A stretch of DNA of 64,000 nucleotides, taken from positions 568,593,281 to 568,657,280 of the forward strand of contig CM061142.1 in assembly GCA_030789695.1 (NCBI GenBank). The letters run 5' to 3'. Under the pieces are notes generated by a model. The model did not search any database. It saw only the letters and a list, made by a program, of their open reading frames with translations, and was not told the DNA's origin. Source of the DNA: Scilla litardierei (lineage: Eukaryota; Streptophyta; Magnoliopsida; Asparagales; Asparagaceae). How positions within the stretch are numbered: the first letter of the stretch is position 1; the number at the start of each line of letters is the position of its first letter. The translations under genes were made by a program, and so were the position numbers. Shown piece by piece: positions 42,009 through 55,106 of the stretch.

Positions 42009-45000
42009 ATGAAAATCGAGACCGATGCTGTTGTTATTACCTCAGATCTTAACGAACCGTTTCGTTTTGAAGGCTCCCATTTTAAACGTTGGAGGCAAAA
42101 GATGTTATTTTTATTAACAATGAAAAAGGTTGCATCTGCGTGTACTTCTGATAAACTGCCTTTGTCCTTCCCGAAAACCCTACTGAAACACAGATCAAGG
42201 AATCCCAAACAAGGGATGAAACAGATTTTGTGTAAGGATTATATAATTAATGGATTGTATGATGATCTTTATGATTATTACAGTGCTCACAAAACAGTTA
42301 AGGAGGTTTGGGAGACTCTGCAGAAGAAATACGATACTGAAGAAGCTGGGTCAAAGAAGTATGCTATAAGTCGTTATCTGAAATTTCAGATGACCGACGA
42401 TAAATCTGTGGAAGTCCAATCTCACGAGCTTCAGAAAATAGCTCATAAAATTGTTTCTGAAGGTATGTCTTTGGATGAACAATTTCAAGTTGCTGTTATG
42501 ATAGACAAACTATCCCCTAGCTGGAAAGATTTTAAGAATACACTTAGACACAAAATTAAGGTATTTTCTTTAGAAAGTTTGATAACCCGTCTTCGAATTG
42601 AGGAGGAGGCTAGTAAACAAGATAAGAAAGATTAAATTAATACGGTTTCAAACAGTAAAAAATCTGCTTCTGTAATTCTGAATCCGAAAGGTAAAACTAC
42701 GAAGAATCAGAATCAGAATCAGAATCGTAATCACTACAACCAGTCTAAGAATTAGTCTCAAAATCAGAGAGGCATTAAACCCCCTTCAAGAAATGATTCG
42801 GTACAGTTTGTATGCTACAACTATAACAAGCCTGGTCATTTGGCTAGGAACTATCAGAATAAGCGTCGTCCTGCTCTGCAGGCGAATCTTACCGAAGAAG
42901 AACTGATTGCAATGATTTCTGAAGTCAATGTAATTGGTGGATTTGAAGGGTGGTGGATAGACACCGGTGCTTCACGTCATGTCTGCTATGATCGTGGATC
43001 ATTTAAGTCCTATTCTAAAACTACGGACAAGAAAGTGTTGTTGGGAGATTCCCACTCCACTATAGTAGCTGGTGTTGGCGATGTCGAATTAAAGTTTACC
43101 TCTGGAAGGATAGTTACTCTCAAAGAAGTTCTGCACACTCCAGAGATGAGGAAGAATCTTGTTTCGGGCTATCTCCTTAACAAGGCTGGGTTCACTCAAA
43201 CTATTGGGGCTCATTTGTATATTATTTCTAAAAATAATGTATTTCTTGGGAAAGGGTATGCCACTGATGGGATGTTTAAATTGAATGTTGAAGCTAATAA
43301 AGTTTCATCTTCTGATTATATGATGTGTTCTTTTAATACGTGGCATGCTAGACTCTATCATGTTAACTAACACATTATTAACAATATGAGCAACTTAGGA
43401 CTTATTCCAAAAATGTCACTAAATGATTTTAATAAATGCGAATTCTGCAGTCAAGCAAAAATCACCAAAACCCCACATAAATCAGTAGTTAGAGAATCTG
43501 AACCACTTGATTTAATTCACTCTAATATATGTGAGTTTGATGGTGTTTTGACTAGGAATAACAAACGTTATTTTATCACATTTATTGATGATTGTTCTGA
43601 TTTCACTTTTGTTTATCTCATGAAGAATAAAAGTGATGCCTTTGATATATTTAAATTATTTGTAACTGAAATTGAAAATCAATGTAATAAGAAGATTAAA
43701 ATATTACGGACTGATAGAGGAACTGAATATGATTCTGATATCTTTATTGATTTTTATAACTCACATGGCATAATACATGAGAAAACTGCTCCATATTCAC
43801 CTGAAATGAATGGTAAAGCTGAAAGAAAAAATAGAGCTTTTGCTGAATCTGTTGTTTCTATTTTACTTAACTCTGATGCTGCTTCTCATTGGTGGGGAGA
43901 AATTTTATTGACTGTTTGCTATGTGCTTAATAGGGTTCCTAAGTCTAAAAGCAAAATTTCTCCAAATGAAGTTTTTAAAAATAAAAAACCTAATATGTCT
44001 TACTTTAAGACTTGGGGTTGTTTATCCTATGTTAGAATTCCTGACCCCAAGAGGAAGAAACTTGCTAGTAGAGCATCTGAATGTGTGTTTATTGGTTATG
44101 CTATTAGTAGCATAGCTTTTAGATTCTATGATTTGAAAGATCATATTGTTATTGAATCTAATGATGCTGATTTTTATGAAGATAGATATCCATTTAAATC
44201 AAAGAATAGTGGGGGCTCTAGTTCTAGTAATTTACCTATCAATAGAGTTGATGAACCTGATAAGGATTTAGAATCTGAACCTAGGCGGAGTAAACATGCT
44301 AGATTTTCTAAAGATTTTGGTTCTGATTTCTATACTTATACATTAGAAGAAGATCCTAGCACTATTAAAAAAGCTTTGTCCTCTGTAGATGCCAACTTAT
44401 GGCAAGAGGCTATTAATGATGAGATGGACTCTCTTGAATCAAATAGAACTTGGCATTTAGTAGATCTACCTCCTGGTTGTAAATCTATAGGATGTAAGTG
44501 GATTCTTAAGAAGAAATTGAAACCTGATGGAACTATTGATAAGTATAAAGCTTGTTTGGTAGCCAAAGGATTTAGACAATGAGAAAATATAGATTTCTTT
44601 GACACTTTTTCACCTGTATCTAGAATTACATCCATACGTGTACTATTAGCTATTGCTTCTATACATGATTTAGTAGTACACCAAATGGATGTTAAAATAG
44701 CTTTTTTAAATGGTGAATTAGAAGAAGAAATTTACATGGATCAACCTGAAGGTTTTGTAGTACCTGGTCAAGAAAATAAAGTGTACAAATTAGATAAGTC
44801 ACTTTATGGATTGAAACAAGCGCCTAAGCAATGGCATGAAAAATTTGATAACCTTGTTATATCTGATGGTTTCATTGTTAATGAAAGTGACAAATGCATA
44901 TATTATAAATCTGAAAATGGTATTTGCACCAATGTTTGTCTTTATGTTGATGATATGCTGATATTTGGTTCAAACATTCATGTTGTGAACAAAGTTAAAT

Positions 45001-45893
45001 CCATGTTAAGTGCAAACTTTGACAAGAAAGATATTGGTGAAGCTAATGTAATCCTTGGAATTAAAATAACTAGGTCTAAACATGGAATTTTTTTGAGTCA
45101 ATCTCATTACATTGATAAGATTCTAAAGAAATATAATTATTTTGATTGTAAACCAGCATGTACTCCTTATGATCCTAGTGTTAAGTTGTTCAAGAACACC
45201 GACGACGGTGTTAGACAAACTGAGTATGCGAGCATTATTGGCAGTCTTAGATATGCTGCTGATTGCACTAGATCTGATATAGCTTATGTTGTAGGGTTAC
45301 TATGTAGGTTTACATGCAGACCTAGTATTGAGCATTGGCATGCTATTGAGAGAGTCATGAAGTACCTTAAGAGGACCATGAATCTCAGATTACATTATCA
45401 GAAGTTTCCCGCTGTCCTTGAATGATATAGTGATGCTGATTGGAACATCCTTTCAGATGACTCCAAGGTAACTAGTGGCTATATTTTTAGCATAGCTGGT
45501 GGAGCTGTATCTTGGAAATCCAAGAAACAGACTATCTTAGCTCAATCCACCATGGAGTCTGAGATGATTGCACTAGCTTCAGCTAGTGAAGAAGAAGGTT
45601 GGCTAAGAAATCTATTATCAGAGCATCCTTTATGGGAAAGACCGATACCAGCTGTCTTGATCCATTGTGATAGTACTGCAGCTATTGCAAAGATTCAGAA
45701 CCATTATTATAACGGAAAAAGGCGACAAATACATCGCAAGCACAACACTATTAGAGAGTATATGAACTCTGGAGCTGTGAGAGTGGATCATGTACGTACT
45801 GATGATAATTTAGTTGATCTTTTGACGCAAGGATTAGCTCGAGAAAAGGTTTTTAAAACCTCAAAAGGAATGGGACTCATGCCCTTAGAATGA
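42009..45893 (+). pseudogene. gag-pol: C2 gag-pol polyprotein with five in-frame stops
   Basis: One frame from ATG 42009 to 45893, broken by stops at 42633 (TAA), about 42752 (TAG), 43368 (TAA), 44580 (TGA) and 45423 (TGA). Gag has FEGSHFKRWRQKMLF and LSPSWKDFKNTL. The knuckle reads CYNYNKPGHLARNYQ, with two zinc-binding Cys changed to Tyr. Protease: WWIDTGASRHVC (about 42950). Integrase: IHSNICEF has Asn at the first catalytic Asp; RTDRGTEY and NGKAERKNR keep the others. RT: KWILKKKLKPDG, MDVKIAFLNG, SLYGLKQAPKQW and catalytic YVDDML at 44943-44960. RNase H: YSDADWN, STMESEM, CDSTAAI and the terminal HNTIREY. The intact frame suggests decay by point mutation alone. Confidence 0.93.
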
Positions 45894-46464
45894 CGAGTCA
45901 CTTGTGAGGGAAACCTAACCTATAGACCGGATATCCCGAGAACTAGGTTCAATGGGTAATAACAAATCATGAAGTGATATGTGAAGAATCATGCTAGTAT
46001 AATTATTAGTCCTATTCCAGTAGAATCATATTGAGCATGATATCCTGAAGCGATAAAAGGATGAGTTAATATTAACTCTTAATGATTTCTATACTCTATG
46101 TGGAGTGGGGTACCTAGCTACATGAGTACCATTGATAGAATCACCTATGTGAACGCGGAAGTGTGGCCGCTTCCTATGGAATTTTGGGCAAAATTCTCTG
46201 GAGCATTCATTATACTGGGATACACGTGTGTGGCTGTAAAGCACGAGCTTATAAACAACACCTTGATAAGGTTGTGTGTGTGATGATGTCAGAGTAGAGT
46301 TCAAAACTACGATTTACTCTAGTTAAATCTAAATCATCAACGCTATATAAAGGTTCAAGTCGGTAGACAACTTTATTTATACACAAGTCTTATATTAAAA
46401 TATACTGCTCGATGAAAAAAAATATTTTTAGTTTTATGTTTTTTAAAAAATTCAAGTGGGTGAT
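45894..46464 (+). other. C2 3' untranslated region and polypurine tract
   Basis: Starts after the pol stop with the copia-typical context AACCTATAGACCGGATATCCCGAG. Ends in AAGTGGGTGAT (46454-46464), the polypurine tract directly before the 3' LTR. No gene. Confidence 0.8.
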
Positions 46465-47308
46465 TGTTGGAGCTTTTGAATTTTTCAAAAGAAATTTTGG
46501 GCTCTCTTTGGTTTTCCCTCCTAAAGCTTTAGTCCCACATTGCTTGGGCAAAAAGGCTTGGAGGAGTATATATAGAGTTTTTTGAGCATTAAGGGTGTGC
46601 CCCTTGGGGTATGACTCTTTTGTGAAGGGGAGAGGACTTACATGAACTTGGGTTCAACACGCGCGCGTTGCCGTCGCCCACCCGCCCGTCGATCGGACGT
46701 GTCGTGCGTGCACGCGGTGATAATATTTTTGGATAAAATAATTATTATATATAATTATTTTGATAAACCGAATTTCAAATTTCAAATGGTTTTAACCGTT
46801 TTAAATTCAAACGTTTTCTGATCTAAACGTTTTCAGATCCAGAATTTATAACCACTATTGATTCCAGATCTAGAATTAACTCACGTTAATTTCAGATCTA
46901 GAATTAAATCATTTTTGATTTAGCCGTTACTAATTTTCCTTATATAAGTCCTGTGTGCGTGAGTTCATGGAGATAAAAAATATTTTGCGAAAATCGTTCT
47001 TTCTGCGGAAATTCTCAAAGCCGCGGTTTTTTTCCCTCTGTTTTATTTTTCCACAAATACTCTTTGATACCGAGCAGTTCAGAATTGGGTGTTGTTCCAT
47101 CTGATCATCTTCAGTGCAGTGGTGGTCATCAACAGAGGTTCTACTGGGCTATTTTATCCTGGGGTCGGCGAGGCTGTATACTACGTGCACTCTTGGGCAG
47201 AGCCGTGAAACGTCTTAAAGAGAGCGACCTAGTCTGCGACTCGGCCCTCTTCATTTTGGTAAACTCGTCCTTGTCTCCTTTCGGTTTCTGCAACAACAAA
47301 TCTCAACA
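46465..47308 (+). repeat. 3' LTR of C2
   Basis: TGTTGGAGC to CTCAACA. TATA box TATATATA at 46567-46574. Aligned throughout with 41146-41984. Confidence 0.92.
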
Positions 47309-47313
47309 TATCC

Positions 47314-48114
47314 AAATGAAGCAAACATTTGAACATGCAAATTTAGACTAAAATAAAACTAAGCAAAGCCCAGACACCAGCAAAACCAGATGAAGAAAAT
47401 ATACAAATACATGCAAAGCCAAATAAAAATATCCAAATAAAAGAGATACATTTATAAGATTGTTACCTAAATGATACTCAAACAGAGCCAATCATCTGGG
47501 CAATGTCAAATACCTATGTGAAGTCCTATCAGGGAAATCTAATCCAGGGAATGCTATGATATTAAATTAATAGCAAAATTAGGTAAACTCTATTGGTTTT
47601 GCAATAGATCTTAGCTGATATTAAACATCATGCTTAACAAAGGTTTCTGGCATTAATCATACTATTTAAGCACAACATATAATTCAATAAAACTTGGCTT
47701 CACCATCTTCTTAACAATCCCAAGATTGCCTCAAAGAGTTATCATTTGAGCAACTTGTGAGGTGAACAAGGTAGATGTGTTCATTTATCTAGGTTAAATC
47801 CAAATCTGATCAATTTTTTAAGATTGATTTCCTATTGTGTTTTACCAGTTTATAAGATTCAGTCCTAACATTGCTCCAAATCAATCAATTAACTCTAAAT
47901 CAGTAATTTATTAACCTTTTTTGGAAGGTAAAAGTATTTTATAGTAATTTATTAACCTTATAAATAGTAGGATTTAACCATTGAGCAAAGTTCTAATTTT
48001 TCATGCAAAAATTGATTCACAAGAAAAGTGGTCATTTTGCCAGTTACCAAAGTCCTCCCAATGACATGTGGGGGAGGAACTGAAGATTTGTTTTTGTTTT
48101 TTCTGTGTTCACCC
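47314..48114. other. Unassigned AT-rich sequence
   Basis: Right-hand flank of C2 and left-hand flank of B; nothing coding seen. Ends in CACCC (48110-48114), the candidate left target duplication of B. Confidence 0.5.
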
Positions 48115-49217
48115 TGTTACGACCTAAAGATCGTGATAGTCCGACCTTCTGTCCAAGCCCGCCAGATTCCCGGCCAGCTTGCCCCTCCTTCACAAAATCC
48201 ACCTAGACTAGTGGCAGGGCATTCTTCCCCCAACCTCGCAGGTTTTCCACTTGTTCCCCTAGCCTGCTCGACACCCGTCGACCCTGAAGTTCGTCTCGAC
48301 TAGCGAGTAAGGCGCGGTTCGCCACGAACCTCGCCGATAGTGCGCCCTACCCCTATGAGATTGCCAGGCATACCACCGAGTCGCCCGTCATCTAACGGGG
48401 GCGACCAAGTGACTCATGGGAGGCCATGCGCCTCAAGCGCCCTTCGGCGACCCTTTGGCACATCGGACACGACAAACAACCTAGTACAAGGACGCCACTG
48501 ACGATTCTACCACTCAATAATCTAACAAAGTACCCCCGGCCGATGCGCCCCCTGACCGTTGGTTCTTTCGGCCCTGACACCCTGACAAAAGCACCCCGGG
48601 CTATTGCACCGCCTGACAAAAGCATGGCTGACACGCCCAGTCCTGACATCCTCGTCCGAAGCTTCCACTGCGGGATGGGCAAGGTCAGCATGCCAGGTCA
48701 GCACGTCAGGTCAGACTCACACAATCGCCCCAACAGGTATAAATACCCCTCTACCTCCATCGAGGGAGGGGGTTGACAAATTAACTCCGAATCTTATTAC
48801 TCACACACAAGGGCAAAGGTCTTCCATTTCTTTGTTCTTCCACGATATCTCGTCACGTAGGTTCGACTCACTCTTAGTCCAACCTGCGTGCCTAGCCTCC
48901 GTTTTCAAGCCCTAATACTAACTTAGGCATTGGAGAGGCTAAGGGTTGGACCCTAATTCGGCCTTTCTGACAATCTACTCCTTGTGCAGGCGAGCTCGTC
49001 CTCACAGGTTGCGATCAGCTCCCACCTCGAGCAGTGCGATTGGTGGGCAGAGTCCTCGTAGAACAGATCCTATGGTCGGCCTTCGCAACGTGCTCAGCCT
49101 CGTCACTACACTCATTACTTGTCAAATAGCCTACCCTAATCACATCCAAATCATAACCACCGTTCCCTTGGTTCCCCTTAATATAAATTCATTGTACGCG
49201 ATTTCCACCCTGCAACA
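48115..49217 (+). repeat. 5' LTR of B
   Basis: TGTTACGACC to CTGCAACA, 1103 bp, alignable with 264-1397. U3 has three or four direct copies of a CTGACAAAAGCACCCC-like word (48525-48630). Confidence 0.87.
48738..48772 (+). promoter_or_regulatory. TATA box and adjoining hairpin in B
   Basis: TATAAATA at 48738-48745. Bases 48747-48757 pair with 48762-48772 around the loop CATC with one A-G mismatch and one G-T pair. The sequence differs from that of A (926-951), but both make a hairpin at the same place. Confidence 0.6.
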
Positions 49218-49219
49218 AT

Positions 49220-49237
49220 TGGCGCTGTCTGTGGGAA
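49220..49237 (+). other. Primer binding site of B
   Basis: TGGCGCTGTCTGTGGGAA, one base different from A. Confidence 0.8.
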
Positions 49238-49252
49238 CGAAGGGTCACACCC

Positions 49253-51300
49253 GTGTCTAATTCCATACCCATCAACCGAAACCCCGACCACGGCAAGAAC
49301 CCCTTGGATCAAGAATCGCAATCTCACCTGAAGACTCCTTCGACTAATCTCCCTCCTGAGGTGATGGCAGAGACCGTCCAGGCATCAGCCCAAGTTGTCC
49401 AACAAAGTTTCGAGGCCTTCACCAAGATAATGGAAGACCTCGGGGCAGCTGTAGCCAATGCACGCCCCGGCCCCTCCGAGCCCCTGAACCTGAGGCGAAA
49501 TCTTCACCCTCAGTTCGAAGAAGAAGTGGGACAAAGAGGACTCACCGAGCAGATAGCGGCTCAGCAAACACTCTTGGACGAAGAGGTAGAGGCTGCACGG
49601 CGGTGAAGAGACGACGACGAAGCAGCTGCGGATTTGAGACATCAAGATGAAGTAGTGGAGGCCGCCTAAAAATCCCATTTTGACGAGGAATCCACTCGTC
49701 GTCAGCTTCGCTTCATCATCGCAGAGCACGAGAGGCTCCGACAGGAGTGTCGGGAGATCCTGGAGATGTCGACCTCAGACCAACGGTGCAGGAATGCACA
49801 TAGCCCACCATCCTCCGGATCCCCACCACAAGGAAGGAGCCATCCATGATGGCCGCCCCCCTCGTCAGAGCGAGGTAACCGTTGTCGACAAGGCCGAGAG
49901 CAAAGTCGAACCCCAGAGAGGCAATGGGAACGCACCCCAGATCGCTTCGACGAGAAAGCCATCCGTCAGCAGCCCCGCTTCCTCGTTGCAAAGCACGAGT
50001 GGCTCTGACGGGGAAACATGGAGAACCAGGAGATCCCGAAGGTGTCGACCTCGGCCCGACGATACAAGAACGCCCGTAGCCCGCCCTCAGCCGGATCCCT
50101 GCCACGTGGGAGGAGCCCGCCCAGCGACTTCATCCCTCCCCGGAGCGTGACGATCGTCGCCAGCCAAGCCAGAATCGAATTGGAACCCCAGAGAGACGGA
50201 GGGAGCGCATCCCCATGCACCCAGTTTACCCGGAGGAGGCCACACCACTGGTGTGATGGATAACTTCAGCCCCGAGACCTGCGAGGTTTAAGGTCCCCCA
50301 GCTGGCGGTTTACAATGAGAGAGGCGACCCCCTCACGCACGTGCAGTAATACCAAGGGCCGATGGAGATGCAGGACGTGGACGATGCACTCCTTTGCCGA
50401 GGATTCTAGCAGAGTCTACAGGATTCAGCCTTGGAGTGGTACCATGGTCTGCCCGCCCAAACCATCGAGAGCTTTGGCAAACTATTTCACAAGTTCTGCT
50501 AGCAGTTTCGGGTCGGACGTACCAGGAAGAAACCCACGGACTACCTGTTCACGGTCGTTCAGAAGGAAGGGGATACGATCGGGAAGTACTTGCGTCGCTT
50601 CCAAGATGAGAAGCTAGGCATGGTAGCTTGCAGCGATGAACTGGTCATGGCGGCCTTCAAGGCAGGACTGACTAGTCAAAGCATTAACAAGTCCCTCCTA
50701 CAAGACCCGCCCGCCGACTTTGACGCACTCATCGTCCAGGCGGAGAGATACACACTAAGCGAGGAGGCCCTTGGAACAAAGAAGGAGGTCACCAGGATGG
50801 GAGCGCCACACATTGAGCATCGGCCTAACCCCAGGCCGAGGCAGGAGGAGAGACCCAGGGGTCGCGACCAGCTTGCTCAGCCAAGGCGCGACCCAAAAGG
50901 ACGTCGTCTGTAAGATCGTCCCGGTCCGGTGCAGGAGTTCGCGGTCGCCAGAGAACCCATGTGGGCCATCCAGAGGGTAGAGGAGCCACTGTGGACCCAG
51001 TATACCAGCTTAACGCTCCGATGCTGGAGGTACTCGCCGCGGCGATGAGGGCCAAACTACTTCCAGACCCGCCTCGAGAGCTGAGATAGGATCCGGCATC
51101 AAAGGACTTCAAGAAGTATTGTCGTTACCACCACGACCATGGTCACGATACCGACAACTACTTCATACTGAAGAGGGAGATCGAGCGGTTGATCCAGGTA
51201 GGACACCTCGAAAGCTTCATCGAGGGCAGGAGGGCCCCCGAGAGGAGAGAGCTCTGCGGGGAGCGCGAAGGCCGGATCCACCCCCGAACGAGGAACGAGA
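49253..51300 (+). pseudogene. gag: B gag, heavily broken
   Basis: SNSIPINRNPDHGKNP and LRRNLHPQFEEE match A gag. A stop falls near 49604. The capsid core (GDPLTHVQ-stop-YQGPME, FRVGRTRKKPTDYLF) spans 50300-50760. The knuckle region (YCRYHHDHGHDTDN) is near 51115-51160 in another frame. Confidence 0.8.
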
Positions 51301-53476
51301 GGAGCTTCGCCCGTCGAGGGCGGTCATGCACATAGACGTAATATGCGACGGGCCATCTTCGAGGGGCATGTCTTCTTCGGGCAAAAAGGCATACGCGCAA
51401 CAGGTGATGGCAGCAGACCTTGACACCGAGACGAAGCGGAGGTGGGTAGCTCGACCGCCCATCACTTTCACTGAAGACGGCCTGGAGGGGGTCGAGCTGC
51501 CCCACGACGACACCATCGTCATTGAAGCCCATATCGGGACGGCCATTATCAGCTGCCTCCTGATCGACACCAGGAGCTCCTACGACATCTTGTTCATGTC
51601 AACCGTCGAGAAGATGGGGCTAAAGTAGGCGGAATTGAGGCCGTGCATGGGCCCGATCATCGACATCACCGACCACCCGGTTTCCATTGTCAAAGTGATC
51701 ACCCTGCCATTGTCTCTGGGGGAGGAACACAGGGTCGTCACCTGCATGACACAGTTTGTCATTGTGGACATCGCGTCGGCGTACAACGGGATTATCAGGC
51801 GACCTTACATGACCTCCATCGAGGCTCTCCCCAGCCTGCTGCACCAAATGGTTAAATTTCAGACTCCGTAAGGAGTGGGGCAGGTGCATGGAAGCCAAAA
51901 GCTATCCCGAAGCTGCTACGTGGGGTCGACCAAGCACATGTCTGGAGCAGGCCTTATCGGTCAACCTCCTCGATGAAAGAGAGGATTACTGCGACCAGTG
52001 ACCAAGCCCAACGGAGGAGGTCAAGGAAATGCCCGTGACCGCTGAGGAGGCCAAGACTGTCACCATCGGCACGAAGCTTCCGGCCCCCTTGAGGACGGAC
52101 CTCATTAACCTCTTCAGGGAAAATGCGGACATCTTCGCATGGATGCCCTCAGACATGCCCGGAGTTGATCCTACAGTGATCGCTCACAGGCTGAACGAAG
52201 ATCCAAAATCTCGACCGGTCTGACAAAAGAAGAGGAGCGCTGGGGGAGAAAAGATGAGGGTCGCCAGTGAAGAGGTGGAGCGGCTTCTGCAGGCCAAGTT
52301 CATCAAGCCGGTGAGCTATCCGGAGTGGCTCGCCAACGTCGTCTTAGTAAAGAAGGCCAGCGGGAAGTGGCGCATGAGTGTCGACTTCAACGATCTCAAT
52401 AAGGTGTGCCCGAAGGATAGCTTTCCTTTGCCGAGGATCGACCACCTGGTCGATCAGGCGTCGGCCTACGAGTTGCTGAGCTTTATGGACGTGTTCTCGG
52501 GCTACAACTAGATCCCGATGGCAAAGGAGGACAAAGAGAAGACATCTTTCATAACCGACAAGGGCACTTTCTGCTACACAAAAATGCCGTTCGGATTGAA
52601 GAATGCCAGGCGACCTATCAACATATGGTGGACAGGATCTTCGGCTCTTAGGTCGAGCGAAATCTGGAAGTCTACATCGATGATATGTTAGTTAAAATCA
52701 AGGAGGCCCGGACCACCTCGTCGACTTGCGGAAGACCTTCCAGAAGGTGAGCCGATACGACCTAAGGCTGAATCCGGTAAAGTGCATCTTCAGTGTACAA
52801 TCTGGGAAGTTCCTCTGCTTCATGATCACAAAGCGAGGAATTGAAGTGAACCCGGACAAGGTGTCAGCCCTCGTCAACATGACCGAGCCTCGGACCATTC
52901 GAGACTTGCAACACCTGAACGGCCGGGTCACCGCGCTGAGGAGATTCCTGTCGAAATCTGTGAAGAGGTCACTATCATTTTTCAAAGTCCTGCGGCAGGC
53001 CCTCGTCGCAAAGAAGGTCGACAGGAAAGTAGTCCAGTGGGACGACAACTGTGCCCAAGCTTTCGTCGAGCTGCGGACTTACCTGCAAAGCCCGCCGCTG
53101 CTCGCGAAGCCCTATGAAGGGGAGCCGCTGGGACTATATCTGTCCACCAGCGACGAGGCCGTCAGCTCGTCCTTGATCAAGGAAGAGAAGGGCATGTAGC
53201 GACTGGTCTACTATGCGAGCAGGGTGCTCCGAGATGCGGAGACCCGCTACAGCCCCATAGAGAAGGCGACTTATTTCCTCGTTACAACGACCAGGAAGCT
53301 CCGGCCATACTTCCAAGCTCACACCGTCATCGTCCACACCAATCTACTGCTCGAAAAGAACCTGAAGAGGTTGGAACGTTCAGGTAGAATGCTGAATTGG
53401 AGCGTCGAGCTCAGCATGTTTAACATAGTGTACAAAGCCCAAATGGCGATCAAGGGCCAAGCGCTGGCGGATTTCT
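51301..53476 (+). pseudogene. pol: B protease, RT and RNase H, broken and truncated
   Basis: Protease at about 51540-51600 reads LLIDTRSSYDIL: the active-site Gly is Arg. A stop follows at 51627. RT from about 52260: PEWLANVVLVKKASGKW, LPRIDHLVDQAS, a stop in the GYN-stop-IPMA motif (52509), a frameshift near 52610, then YIDDML at 52672-52689. RNase H: RTYLQSPPLLAKP, RYSPIEKATYFLV and GQALADF, cut by Y2. The V-stop-QKKR at about 52220 matches V-R-QKKR in A, a CGA to TGA change. Confidence 0.85.
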
Positions 53477-53850
53477 AACCAGACCCCCGCCCGGCACGGC
53501 TCTTGCGTGCCGGATGTGTGCAATGATGCGAACGGGGGCATGGGAAATCTAAATATTTGTAACCGCAAGCGCACGGTGTTGTAGTGTGGCTTGGGGGTCG
53601 AACACAGGGAGGCGAGGATGTGCTTGTGTCAAAGAGGGTCAAAGTCACCCCATGGGCGAGCTAGCCCAGATCGATTGGTGGGTTATCACGGTAAAGGAAT
53701 GCAAGGTATAGAAAATATGAAGGAAAACCACGGGACTTTGGTTTCGACCCCAACGAGCGACTCTCGCCGACACGGCCTACGGGTAGGATGGAGATCGGAA
53801 TTAGGGTCTAATGGTGAGACGTTGCCTCTGAAAGTGGTACCGGCATCCCA

Positions 53851-53949
53851 TGGGCCCGATATTCCGGTCGGTGCCCAGGATGATACGCCGGACTTCCCGG
53901 GTTCGATCAGTGGGTACTCCCGTGTCCATTAACATTGATCGACTCCGGG
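53851..53949 (-). other. Two hairpins in the Y2 leader
   Basis: Hairpin 1: TGGGC (53851-53855) with GCCCA (53873-53877). Hairpin 2: outer CCCGG (53896-53900) with CCGGG (53945-53949), inner CGATCAGTG (53904-53912) with CATTGATCG (53933-53941). Relative to Y1, two base pairs of the inner stem changed from G-C to A-T and one to G-T, preserving pairing. Confidence 0.6.
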
Positions 53950-54441
53950 AGCACTAAGCTTGCAACGATAACTCCCAACGTCTCATCCTGCCGCTCCCGT
54001 GAGCTAGGATTCGGCGTCTACGCTAAGGGCGTGAGCTATGGCTAGGGAGTCAACCGCCAAGTTTATTCCCCCTTGGCCCAACGGTCAAAGGCGGTCTTTT
54101 TTCCGCCGATGACAATAAAACACCCCGCGTAACTGTTAGATTCCTAATCCCTATCGATTTCCTAACCCTATGGACGCATCGGGGAGAGCCCCGAAGGGGT
54201 TTCCGCCAAAATCCCAGATTTGGGAACTACTGACAAATATTCATTAAAAAGCGATCTAAACGAAAATGAACCGTTAAAATCATAATCAAACAATAGAAAT
54301 GCAATGGTAGTAAAGCAATTAAGATAATACTAAAGTTTTACAAAGATCCGAAAACTTACAAAAACTGGAAAATTACAGCCGTCACAAAATGAAGGAAACA
54401 GTAAAAAATAACCAACTCCCGAATCTGGGAAACCTAGGGTT

Positions 54442-54770
54442 CTATTTATAGAAAACGACATCACCCGATCGGTTGACAAGTCAACCGGTCGGGTGAGCCG
54501 CTTCACAAAATTACAGCGCAAAGCGGGGTTTCACCCGGTCAGGATGAACCGGTCGGTTGGATCTTGGATGCGGTCGGTTGGATCTTGATGCCGACCGGTT
54601 GGATCTTGGTGCGGACCGGGTGAGGAGACCGGTTGGATCTTCGTGTCTTGGCTGTTGAAATTCAGCTACAGGTGAACCGATCGGGTGAAGGTCACCCGAT
54701 CGGTTGGCAATCAGCTTTGAATTTCCAGAGACTTTGAGCTTTTGACCCGATCACTGAACCGACTAGGTGA
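54442..54770 (-). promoter_or_regulatory. Y2 U3 module: ACCGATCGGT array plus TATA
   Basis: About a dozen CACCCGATCGGTTG-type words between 54462 and 54770, several extended with TTGGATCTTG. The minus strand then has TATAAATAGA (54442-54451). Confidence 0.68.
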
Positions 54771-55106
54771 CTTCTCGTGAGCTCCAAGCTGCGTCCGGGT
54801 GGTGCACGCGTGATCACTCCTTATTTTACACCTTTTTTCCGCATGATTGCATGCCATTTAGATCGTCCAAATCACGTCTTTAACGATATATCGACAAAAT
54901 TGCGATGCTTTTCACGATTTGTTGTTTTTGTCGTATTTCAGGAGATTTGGAGCGATTTGGAGTGATCCCCTGATACACCTACTCTAGAGTGTCACCGATG
55001 ACCTCCCCGAGGGGTATTTCGCCATTGGAGAGGAGCGGAAGAAGGAAGAACGTCGCAGGAGCGACGAGGAGGCCAAAACAAGCTGTTTGGGCATTTTTGG
55101 TGTCTC

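Larger units (their letters stand above)
41146..47308 (+). mobile_element. Element C2: complete Ty1/copia retrotransposon, inactive
   Basis: LTRs 41146-41984 and 46465-47308, flanked by TATCC on both sides (41141-41145; 47309-47313). The single internal frame encodes gag, protease, integrase, RT and RNase H in copia order. The frame has five stops but no frameshift. The LTRs differ at many positions, so this is an old insertion. The left LTR ends AAGA where the right ends AACA. Confidence 0.95.
48115..53476 (+). mobile_element. Element B: decayed Tat-type Ty3/gypsy element
   Basis: Relative of element A: LTR, primer site, gag, protease, RT and first RNase H, in the same order and with closely similar words. 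Many stops and frameshifts. The homology stops in the RNase H at GQALADF (53476), where Y2 begins. Archaeal RNase H, integrase and 3' LTR are not in the window. Confidence 0.9.
53477..54810 (-). mobile_element. LTR Y2 (partial)
   Basis: Matches Y1 from its U5 end (block CCGCAAGCGCACGGTG at 53564) to the U3 array. Z2 interrupts it at 54811, a point equivalent to about 13431 of Y1, so about 285 bp should lie beyond the window. The left end (TAACCAGACCCCCG) is degenerate and lacks the TG of Y1. A perfect 8-bp hairpin, CCGGCACG / CGTGCCGG with loop GCTCTTG, is at 53491-53513. Confidence 0.75.
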
